The notes beneath the pieces were generated by a model. The model saw only the letters and a program-made list of their open reading frames with translations, ran no database searches and was not told where the DNA came from. Below are positions 1 through 5,831 of a DNA stretch of 6,154 nucleotides, in pieces. Position 1 is the stretch's first letter; each line of letters begins with the position of its first letter. The translations under genes and the position numbers were made by a program. Origin of the DNA: Ferruginibacter sp. (lineage in GTDB: Bacteria > Bacteroidota > Bacteroidia > Chitinophagales > Chitinophagaceae); the NCBI GenBank assembly GCA_018882645.1, contig VERM01000100.1, positions 1 through 6,154 on the forward strand. Reading direction: 5' to 3'.

Positions 1-1494
1 GTATATTCAACTCCTGAAGGGTATAAAAGTGTTCTGGCTAAAATTTACGGAACGCTATCCTCTACCGGTAATGTGGGGCCTGCCGGTAGTCCTGATATTG
101 CTGGAGGTTTGGATGAAGGTCAACAGGTTGCATTCATCAGGAATCTCTTTAACGCCCAAGAGTTGCCTACCGATGAGGCCGTGGTGGCTTGGAACGACCA
201 AACTATCCAGGATTTTCACAGTTTGAAATGGACAAGTGTTGATCCATTCATTAAAGGAATCTATGCCAGGCCAATTTACAATATTACCCTTATCAATGAA
301 TACATACGTGAATCTGCTCCTGAAAAATTAACAGACAGAGGAATTACAGGTGCTGCTGCAACAGATATTAGAAACTCAAATGCTGAAGCAAGGTTTTTAA
401 GAGCTTTCAATTATTGGGTAATGCTTGATCTCTTCGGTAAATCCACTTTCATTACTGAGACTGATAAAATAGGTGCTTTCACTCCAGGTGAAATCAGCAG
501 AGAGGATTTATATAAATATATAGTTGATGAGCTCAAAGCCATTGAAACTACATTGGCTCCTGCTAAAACCATAGAATACGGACGTGTTGATCAGGCGGCT
601 GCATGGGCGCTTCTTGCCCGCATTTACCTGAATGCTAAAGTGTACACCGGTACTGAACAAAATACAGAAGCGCTTACTTACGCTAAAAAAGTCATTGATG
701 CAGGATATACTCTGCATACTAATTATGCTGAGTTATTCATGGCAGACAATGATAAATGTAAGAGTGAATTGATATTTACCATCAATTGTGATGGATTGAA
801 ATCATTCTCTTACGGAAACACTACTTTCTTTGTGCATGCAGCTGCAGGTTCTGATTTTAAAGATTATGGTGTAAACGGAGGATGGTTTGGATACAGGGCG
901 ACTAAAGGCCTTGCTGACAAATTCTTTGATCTTACAGGGACTACTGATAAAAGAGCACTTTTCACCACTACAGTGTTTAAACCGACCCCATCGCAAATTG
1001 AAATAAATGACATCAGTGATTTTTCAAACGGTCTGCATGTATGCAAATACAGAAACATTCGTTCGGATGGCAATCCTGTTTCAGATGTTACAGGTGAGCA
1101 CTCTGATGTGGACTTCCCCGTTTTCCGTTTGGCTGAAATGTATCTCATCTACGCTGAGGCAACTGCCCGTGGTGGTGCAGGCGACATCAATCTTGCGGTT
1201 ACGTATATCAACAATTTAAGAAAAAGAGCTTATGGTAATGACAATGGAAATGTTGTTGCTTCTCAAATTACTCCTCAATTTGTCTTGGATGAAAGAGCCA
1301 GAGAGTTGTATTGGGAAGGTCATCGCCGTACAGATTTGATTCGTTTTGGGCAATTGACAACCGGTGATTATTTGTGGCCTTGGAAAGGTGGCGTTGCATC
1401 TGGAACTGCTGTGGATAGCAAATATAATCTGTTCCCTATCCCGGCTGCCAACAGAACAGCAAATCCTAATTTGACACAAAACACAGGTTATTAA
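1..1494 (+). CDS. SusD/RagB-family outer-membrane glycan-binding lipoprotein, 5' truncated by window edge
   Basis: The reading frame is open from base 1, so the true start lies upstream. 497 codons are visible; the missing part should be the lipoprotein signal peptide and a few tens of residues. SusD-family proteins are alpha-helical, TPR-containing surface lipoproteins that cap a SusC TonB-dependent transporter and deliver glycan to it. Seen here are the N-terminal helix typical of the family (VYSTPEGYKSVLAKIYGTLS), the TPR-region hallmark AEARFLRAFNYW at about residues 128-139 followed by DLFGKSTFITE, the motif FPVFRLAEMYLIYAEA, the late ERARELYWEGHRRTDLIRFG motif, and the classic C-terminus NLFPIPAANRTANPNLTQNTGY. 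It ends in tandem stops (TAA TAA, 1492-1497). It is the first visible gene of an operon with the SusE- and SusF-like genes, 27 bp before the next start. The family call is very secure; the glycan bound cannot be told from sequence. Confidence 0.96.
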   Translation, partial: VYSTPEGYKSVLAKIYGTLSSTGNVGPAGSPDIAGGLDEGQQVAFIRNLFNAQELPTDEAVVAWNDQTIQDFHSLKWTSVDPFIKGIYARPIYNITLINEYIRESAPEKLTDRGITGAAATDIRNSNAEARFLRAFNYWVMLDLFGKSTFITETDKIGAFTPGEISREDLYKYIVDELKAIETTLAPAKTIEYGRVDQAAAWALLARIYLNAKVYTGTEQNTEALTYAKKVIDAGYTLHTNYAELFMADNDKCKSELIFTINCDGLKSFSYGNTTFFVHAAAGSDFKDYGVNGGWFGYRATKGLADKFFDLTGTTDKRALFTTTVFKPTPSQIEINDISDFSNGLHVCKYRNIRSDGNPVSDVTGEHSDVDFPVFRLAEMYLIYAEATARGGAGDINLAVTYINNLRKRAYGNDNGNVVASQITPQFVLDERARELYWEGHRRTDLIRFGQLTTGDYLWPWKGGVASGTAVDSKYNLFPIPAANRTANPNLTQNTGY

Positions 1495-1521
1495 TAATTA
1501 TCTATTTAAACATCATTCAAT

Positions 1522-2340
1522 ATGAAAAAAATACTCAAACAAATACTCTTCTTATCACTGATAATGTCAGTATTTGCATCTTGTAAAAAAGATGAGAATC
1601 AAACACTTTATGAGGGGGCTAAGCCTGTTGTGCTCACTGCATCCAACTTTAGTGACCCAACCATTCTCAATTCAAATAAAACAACAGCTGAAGTAATTAC
1701 TTTAAGCTGGAATAACCCCGAATATAAATTCAACACTGGAGCTAGTTCATATGATGTTACCTATCTTATCCAGGTGGATACTGTGGGGTCTAATTTTACA
1801 AACCCAAGAAAACAAGAGATCGCAGTTCCTGTAAGCCTTTCTAAAACTTTCAAAAGCGGTGAGTTGAATGATATACTTGTTTCCGGCGCTAAACTGAAAC
1901 TCAAAGAAGGGGAGCCTCATGAAATCCAAATGAGAATCAAAGCTACTTTGGGCAATAATGCTGCTGCTGTTTATTCCAATGCTGTCAGTTTTGTAGTAAC
2001 ACCTCACGAAGATCTTAATAAACCAAGACTTTGGATTACCGGATCTGCTACTGCATCTAACTGGACAAATAATCCTCCTGACAGTCAGGAACTTACATAT
2101 CTCGGAGACAGGAAGTTTCAGATTGATATCGATTTACAACCCGGCGGGCAATACAAATTCCTTTCGAAAAAAGGGGCTTGGCAGCCACAGTGGGGTGGAT
2201 GCTCTCCAACAGGCGGTACTATTTCAGAAAATCCGGGAAATACAAATGATCCGGATGCCATCAGCACGCCTGATGAAGCGGGTAAATACAAAATTACCGT
2301 TGATCTGGATGCAAAAACCCTAACGATTGTAAAAATATAA
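1522..2340 (+). CDS. SusE-like surface lipoprotein: stalk domain plus one carbohydrate-binding-like module
   Basis: This 272-residue protein is predicted to sit on the outer membrane and help bind glycan next to the SusC/SusD pair. Residues 1-21 form a lipoprotein signal: basic MKK, hydrophobic core, lipobox FASC with lipidated Cys21. It is followed by KKDEN, a charged tail resembling the export signal that sends Bacteroidota lipoproteins to the cell surface. Residues about 30-160 form a beta-rich SusE N-terminal domain with the marks VITLSWNNPEY, YLIQVDTVGSNF and SNAVSFVVTP. Residues about 167-272 form a SusE/SusF C-terminal module beginning RLWITGSATASNW and containing QYKFLSKKGAWQPQWGG; Trp171, Trp181, Trp220 and Trp224 are candidate sugar-stacking residues. 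Bacteroides thetaiotaomicron SusE has two such modules, so this one is shorter. The ATG has no Shine-Dalgarno, as is usual in the phylum. The gene is 35 bp upstream of its paralogue. The domain family is secure; the ligand is unknown. Confidence 0.9.
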   Translation: MKKILKQILFLSLIMSVFASCKKDENQTLYEGAKPVVLTASNFSDPTILNSNKTTAEVITLSWNNPEYKFNTGASSYDVTYLIQVDTVGSNFTNPRKQEIAVPVSLSKTFKSGELNDILVSGAKLKLKEGEPHEIQMRIKATLGNNAAAVYSNAVSFVVTPHEDLNKPRLWITGSATASNWTNNPPDSQELTYLGDRKFQIDIDLQPGGQYKFLSKKGAWQPQWGGCSPTGGTISENPGNTNDPDAISTPDEAGKYKITVDLDAKTLTIVKI

Positions 2341-2375
2341 TTGAGCTCAACTTAAATCAAACAAACAATACAATT

Positions 2376-3500
2376 ATGAAACATATATTTAAAATCACCT
2401 CTTACTTGTTTGCAGTTGCTCTTATATTGAGTGCTTGTAACAAAGTAGGGGATTTACCTTTCTACCAGAGTGGTAAAGCTTCTCAGCTAACAGCAACTGC
2501 AACCACAGTTGCCCCTGAACCTAAAGATTCGTTGACTGAAGTGATTACATTCAATTGGACTTTTCCTGCATATTCAATCGAAGAAGCAAAAACTAAATAT
2601 ATATTGCAAATAGATTCAGCCGGACGCAATTTCTCTAAAGCAGAGTCAATGGAGTTTACCGGAACGCTGAATAAAACATTTTTAGCAAAAGATCTGAATG
2701 CTTTGCTTCTTAAATTAGGACTTTCTTTTGGTGTTGAATATGGTGTGGAAGCAAGAATTATTTCTTCATATCCGAACAACAATGAAAGGCTGACTTCCAA
2801 TACAGTCACTTTCAAGGCTACTCCATATAAAGTTCCACCCAAAATCCCGGTTCCCGCTGCATTGTATCTGGTCGGAACCATCAATGGATGGAACAATTCA
2901 TCTTCATTGGAAACAAAATACCAGTTTTCTCAAATTGGGGAAACCACTTTTGCTGGTATTTTTAATTTTCAGGATGGAGGTGCTTACAAATTGATTCAAG
3001 AATTAGGTAACTGGAGCACCCAGTATCATATGATTGATGGTGGAGGTCCTTTGTCAGGTCAATTTGAACAAAAAGATGCTGAGCCTGGATTTCCCGAGCC
3101 ATTTGTTCCCGGATGGTATAGGGTGACTGTTGATTTCCAAAATGCGACATATACGGTTGCACCATCCAGCGCAAGAGGTGAAACTCCTGCTAACCTCTAT
3201 ATAGTAGGAAATCTGAATGGCTGGAATAATTCTTCTTCACTGGATCCAAAATATACCTTCACCAAAGAGAATCCTTTTGTTTATACCCTGGATGTTGATT
3301 TTACGGAAGGAGGTATTTATAAACTGATTCAGGAATTAGGTATTTGGTCAACTCAGTTTCACAGAACAACAGGAGATGCGTTATTTGGCGAATTTGAGCA
3401 GGCCGACTCCGATCCTGCATTTTTAAATCCTGAAACGCCGGGTAAATATCGAATCAGAGTTGATTTTGCAGCCAATTATTACTGGTTGACCAAGTTGTAA
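2376..3500 (+). CDS. SusF/SusE-like surface lipoprotein: stalk domain plus two duplicated carbohydrate-binding-like modules
   Basis: This 374-residue protein is the last gene of the Sus-type operon. The signal peptide ends at lipobox LSAC with Cys21, followed by NKVGD, which is less acidic than the tail of its neighbour. Residues about 30-152 are a stalk domain paralogous to that of the upstream gene: VITFNWTFPAY, YILQIDSAGRNF, LNKTF, SNTVTFKATPY align with its counterparts. Two tandem C-terminal modules follow, about 161-263 and 272-374. Both carry NGWNNSSSL and YKLIQELG.WSTQ.H, and by hand alignment about half of all positions are identical. Conserved tryptophans (172 and 213; 282 and 324) are candidate glycan-contacting residues. 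Known SusF has three modules, so this looks like a shortened SusF or an expanded SusE. It ends with tandem TAA stops (3498-3503), and an intrinsic terminator follows about 30 bp later. No Shine-Dalgarno is visible. The specific substrate cannot be inferred. Confidence 0.9.
   Translation: MKHIFKITSYLFAVALILSACNKVGDLPFYQSGKASQLTATATTVAPEPKDSLTEVITFNWTFPAYSIEEAKTKYILQIDSAGRNFSKAESMEFTGTLNKTFLAKDLNALLLKLGLSFGVEYGVEARIISSYPNNNERLTSNTVTFKATPYKVPPKIPVPAALYLVGTINGWNNSSSLETKYQFSQIGETTFAGIFNFQDGGAYKLIQELGNWSTQYHMIDGGGPLSGQFEQKDAEPGFPEPFVPGWYRVTVDFQNATYTVAPSSARGETPANLYIVGNLNGWNNSSSLDPKYTFTKENPFVYTLDVDFTEGGIYKLIQELGIWSTQFHRTTGDALFGEFEQADSDPAFLNPETPGKYRIRVDFAANYYWLTKL
2856..3164 (+). repeat. First copy of a duplicated carbohydrate-binding-like module within the SusF-like gene
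   Basis: This encodes residues about 161-263 of the SusF-like protein, starting AALYLVGTINGWNN. It matches the second copy at 3189-3497 along its whole length with about one single-residue gap, and about half of the residues are identical by hand count. The most conserved blocks are GWNNSSSL and YKLIQELG.WSTQ. The DNA copies have diverged at many positions, so this is an old module duplication and not a recent exact repeat. Confidence 0.85.
3189..3497 (+). repeat. Second copy of the duplicated carbohydrate-binding-like module
   Basis: This encodes residues about 272-374 of the SusF-like protein, starting ANLYIVGNLNGWNN and running to the C-terminus. It is separated from the first copy by a short linker, SSARGETP. 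It shares the putative binding tryptophans (282, 324) and the His after WSTQ with the first copy, but differs in the loop before FEQ, where it is one residue shorter. Confidence 0.85.
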
Positions 3501-3529
3501 TAAAATCTGACTTTAAAATTAATAATGTG

Positions 3530-3557
3530 GGACTGCCTTATGGCGGTCCTTTTTTTT
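3530..3557 (+). terminator. Intrinsic terminator of the Sus-type operon
   Basis: An 8-bp stem (GGACTGCC pairing with GGCGGTCC, one G-T wobble) closes a TTAT loop and is followed directly by eight T residues (3550-3557). It lies about 30 bp after the SusF-like stop codon. On the minus strand the hairpin is followed by CACATTATTAATTTT and not a clean U-run, so it is mainly a plus-strand terminator and at best a weak one for the convergent purB. Confidence 0.9.
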
Positions 3558-3562
3558 CAAAC

Positions 3563-3617
3563 GTTTGGTAGTTTAGGTGTTTAGAAGTTTAGGACTGAAC
3601 CTCTCAAACCTCTCAAA
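3563..3617. repeat. Patch of short tandem repeats (8-bp GTTTRGNN x4, then 9-bp CCTCTCAAA x2)
   Basis: Four octamers follow one another without a gap at 3563-3594: GTTTGGTA, GTTTAGGT, GTTTAGAA, GTTTAGGA. After five bases, CCTCTCAAA occurs twice in tandem (3600-3608 and 3609-3617). Read on the other strand the second unit is TTTGAGAGG, similar in composition to the first, so the patch may be an imperfect inverted arrangement of one unit type. A 10-bp palindrome CAAACGTTTG (3558-3567) overlaps its left edge. It fills the space between the terminator and the purB stop. Function is unknown. Confidence 0.7.
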
Positions 3618-3622
3618 GATCC

Positions 3623-4954
3623 TTACATACCAGTATAATTATGCGGTGTAATTTTCTTCAGTTCATTCTTGATGGCAGAAGAAACTTTCAATTTGCCAAT
3701 GAATTGATGGATCGCTTTTTTATCGATGGAGGTTCCTCTGGTTAATTCTTTCAATGCCTCGTATGGAGCAGGGTAGTTTTCTCTGCGAAGGATTGTTTGA
3801 ATGGCTTCGGCAACAACTGCCCAGTTGTTATCCAGATCTTCCTTTAGTTTAACTTCGTTTAAAATCAGCTTATTCAACCCCTTTTCAATAGATTTCAGTG
3901 CAATTGTGGCATGCGCAATCGGAACGCCAATGTTTCGGAGAACAGTACTGTCTGTCAAATCTCTTTGTAATCTTGATACAGGCAGTTTGGCTGAAAGATA
4001 CTCCAGTATTGCATTTGCAATACCCAAATTACCTTCTGCATTTTCAAAATCTATCGGGTTGACTTTATGCGGCATTGCGCTGCTGCCCACTTCACCTTTT
4101 TTTGTTTTTTGTTTAAAATAATCCATACTCACATAGCTCCAGATATCTCTTACAAAATCGGTAAATATAGTATTGATGCGCTTGATATTATCAAAATGAG
4201 CGGCAAGTACATCATAGTGTTCTATTTGAGTAGTATACTGCTGGCGTTGTAACCCCAAACGAGTTTCCAAAAATTCATCTGAAAATCTAATCCAGTTGTA
4301 TGTTGGGAAAGCTATATGATGTGCATTGAAATTCCCGGTAGCACCTCCAAATTTCCCTGTAAATGGAATATAGCTGAAAAGCTGGATTTGATTTTCCAGT
4401 CTTTCCACAATTACCATGAGTTCTTTTCCGAGACGGGTAGGGGAGGCAGGTTGTCCGTGAGTCCTGGCAAGCATCGGGATTGATTCCCATTCAACGGCAA
4501 GTTCATGGATGTGCTTCTGAACATTAAGTATTGCCGGTAACAGAGCCAATTCAATCGCATCTTTCCAAAGCATGGGGATAGCAGTATTATTGATATCCTG
4601 AGAAGTTAGTCCGAAATGAACCCATTCTTTGAGATGTCCGGCACCAATCTCATTTAGCTTGTCTTTCAAAAAATATTCTACCGCCTTAACATCATGATTG
4701 GTTGTCTTTTCAGTTTCCTTAATTTTTTTTGCATCTTCAACTGAAAACTCTTCGGTCAGTTCAGAAAGTATTTGTTTTTGTTTTTTAGTTATTGAAAAAA
4801 ACTTCTTTTCAGATAAAAAGATGAAGTAAAGTATTTCAACTTTAAGACGGTATTTGATGAGTGCATATTCGGAAAAATATTCAGATAATTCTTTAATCAC
4901 GTGATGATAACGTCCGTCTACAGGAGTTATGGCTAAAAGGGAATGATCACTCAT
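3623..4954 (-). CDS. purB: Adenylosuccinate lyase
   Basis: PurB is a cytoplasmic homotetramer of the fumarase/aspartase superfamily that releases fumarate at two steps: SAICAR to AICAR in IMP synthesis, and adenylosuccinate to AMP. With the ATG start the protein has 443 residues, close to the E. coli type (about 456). Motifs in order: ITPVDGRY near the N-terminus, KTTNHDVKAVEYFL (about 83-97), TSQDINN (about 117-123), ARTHGQPASPT with catalytic-type His166, TTQIEHYD (about 241-248), the superfamily signature GSSAMPHKVNPIDFEN with the catalytic serine loop at about 290-292, and RDLTDSTVLRN (about 331-341). All key regions look intact. The frame extends to a TTG at 4967-4969, but that extension (five residues, MYFCN) overlaps the -7 promoter box, and the ATG places SDHSLLAITPVDGRY as in relatives. 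It is convergent with the Sus operon and divergent from mqnA. Confidence 0.97.
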   Translation of the reverse strand: MSDHSLLAITPVDGRYHHVIKELSEYFSEYALIKYRLKVEILYFIFLSEKKFFSITKKQKQILSELTEEFSVEDAKKIKETEKTTNHDVKAVEYFLKDKLNEIGAGHLKEWVHFGLTSQDINNTAIPMLWKDAIELALLPAILNVQKHIHELAVEWESIPMLARTHGQPASPTRLGKELMVIVERLENQIQLFSYIPFTGKFGGATGNFNAHHIAFPTYNWIRFSDEFLETRLGLQRQQYTTQIEHYDVLAAHFDNIKRINTIFTDFVRDIWSYVSMDYFKQKTKKGEVGSSAMPHKVNPIDFENAEGNLGIANAILEYLSAKLPVSRLQRDLTDSTVLRNIGVPIAHATIALKSIEKGLNKLILNEVKLKEDLDNNWAVVAEAIQTILRRENYPAPYEALKELTRGTSIDKKAIHQFIGKLKVSSAIKNELKKITPHNYTGM

Positions 4955-4958
4955 GTTA

Positions 4959-4988
4959 CAAAAGTACAATAAATTAAGTTTTATCAGA
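4959..4988 (-). promoter_or_regulatory. Putative Bacteroidota-type promoter of purB
   Basis: On the minus strand a -7 box TACTTTTG (4959-4966) matches TAnnTTTG exactly. A -33-like TCTG (4985-4988) lies 18 bp upstream and matches TTTG at three of four bases. The -7 box ends four bases before the purB ATG, so transcription would begin at or next to the start codon, giving a leaderless or nearly leaderless mRNA. The call rests on consensus matching only. Confidence 0.6.
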
Positions 4989-5021
4989 TATCATTGAATT
5001 TGAATTCACTCTATATTTTAT

Positions 5022-5050
5022 TTTGGTCATGGTATAAATGATTAATTTTG
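5022..5050 (+). promoter_or_regulatory. Putative Bacteroidota-type promoter of mqnA
   Basis: A -33 box TTTG (5022-5025) and a -7 box TAATTTTG (5043-5050, matching TAnnTTTG) are separated by 17 bp, within the spacing known for the phylum's primary sigma factor. Transcription would begin around 5054-5057, only some 7-10 bases before the ATG at 5064. This makes the upstream TTG at 5055 an unlikely start. Confidence 0.65.
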
Positions 5051-5063
5051 AAAATTGATTAAA

Positions 5064-5831
5064 ATGGATGAACTGAAAGATAAAATTAAAATTGCCGCGG
5101 TTAGTTACTTGAATACTAAACCGCTTACGTATGGTCTGGAGAGAGGAGATATAAAGGATTTAATTGAATTGGATTTTTATTACCCTTCTGAGGTGGCAAT
5201 CAGGCTTCTGGAAAATAAGGCCGACATTGCCTTATTGCCTGTAGAGGCTTTACTGAGTCTGAATGAATATCATATTATTTCAGACTTCTGTATTTCAACT
5301 GAGGGGGAAGTGGCCAGTGTTTGCCTTTTCAGTGATGTGCCATTGGATCAGATCCAAAAAATTTATCTCGATTATCAAAGCAGAACATCAGTAGCCCTGC
5401 TGCAAATTCTCCTCTATGAATATTGGAATATATCTCCCGTGTTGGTAAAGGCAACGGAAGGTTACGAGACAAAAATAGCTGGTCCTGCGGCTGGGTTGAT
5501 TATAGGTGACAGGGCGCTGAAGCAAAGAAAAAAGTCGGCTTACATTTATGATCTTGGTACCGCATGGAAAGCTTTTACTGGGAAGCCTTTTGTATTTGCT
5601 GTATGGGTTTCCAATAAACAGCTCAACAAAGCGTTCATTGAAATTTTTAATCAAGCCAATAAGGAAGGAGTAAAAAATATAAAATTGATTGCTTCCAAGG
5701 TGGACTTTTCTGAATATGATTTGTATGATTATTTTTCCAGGAATATAAGTTATGAACTGAATGAAGAAAAAAAAGAAGCTATAACTTATTTTTTGAAAAG
5801 AATCAAAGAGTTTAAACTATCATCTCCTTAA
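5064..5831 (+). CDS. mqnA: Chorismate dehydratase, futalosine-pathway menaquinone biosynthesis
   Basis: MqnA dehydrates chorismate to 3-[(1-carboxyvinyl)oxy]benzoate, the first committed step of the futalosine route to menaquinone, in the cytoplasm. The 255-residue product has the usual size and periplasmic-binding-protein-like fold signs of the family: IKIAAVSYLNTKPLTYGL at the N-terminus (VSYLNTKPL at 13-21), KADIALLPVEALLSL (about 52-66), GLIIGDRAL (about 144-152), and DLGTAWKAFTGKPFVFAVW (163-181), the most typical block. It has no signal peptide. The frame can extend three codons to a TTG at 5055, but that falls at the predicted transcription start, and the ATG gives MDELKDKIKIAAVSYLN. 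No other mqn gene is visible nearby; pathway genes are often scattered. It diverges from purB and overlaps the downstream convergent gene by 12 bp at its 3' end. MqnD, a related family in the same pathway, is the main alternative, but the VSYLNTKPL and DLGxxW blocks favour MqnA. Confidence 0.93.
   Translation: MDELKDKIKIAAVSYLNTKPLTYGLERGDIKDLIELDFYYPSEVAIRLLENKADIALLPVEALLSLNEYHIISDFCISTEGEVASVCLFSDVPLDQIQKIYLDYQSRTSVALLQILLYEYWNISPVLVKATEGYETKIAGPAAGLIIGDRALKQRKKSAYIYDLGTAWKAFTGKPFVFAVWVSNKQLNKAFIEIFNQANKEGVKNIKLIASKVDFSEYDLYDYFSRNISYELNEEKKEAITYFLKRIKEFKLSSP

Noticed and set aside
864..1148. A 94-codon minus-strand open frame inside the SusD-like gene
   Set aside because: It is antisense to a strongly conserved SusD region, has low-quality composition and no motif.
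2483..2896. A 137-codon minus-strand open frame inside the SusF-like gene
   Set aside because: It lies entirely opposite a gene with clear domain homology, has no recognisable motif and no promoter; it is a shadow of the coding strand.
3563..3617. Possible CRISPR array, because units begin with GTTT
   Set aside because: Units are only 8-9 bp with no spacers and no cas genes nearby; this is a simple short tandem repeat.
3801..4121. A 106-codon plus-strand open frame opposite purB
   Set aside because: purB is unmistakable on the other strand and the frame shows no family signature, so it is a shadow.
4967..4969. TTG as the start of purB
   Set aside because: It adds only five non-conserved residues and overlaps the predicted promoter region; the ATG at 4952-4954 aligns with the family N-terminus.
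5809..5818. Perfect palindrome AGTTTAAACT near the end of mqnA
   Set aside because: It has no loop to make a hairpin, encodes normal residues of MqnA, and is the sort of AT-rich palindrome expected by chance.
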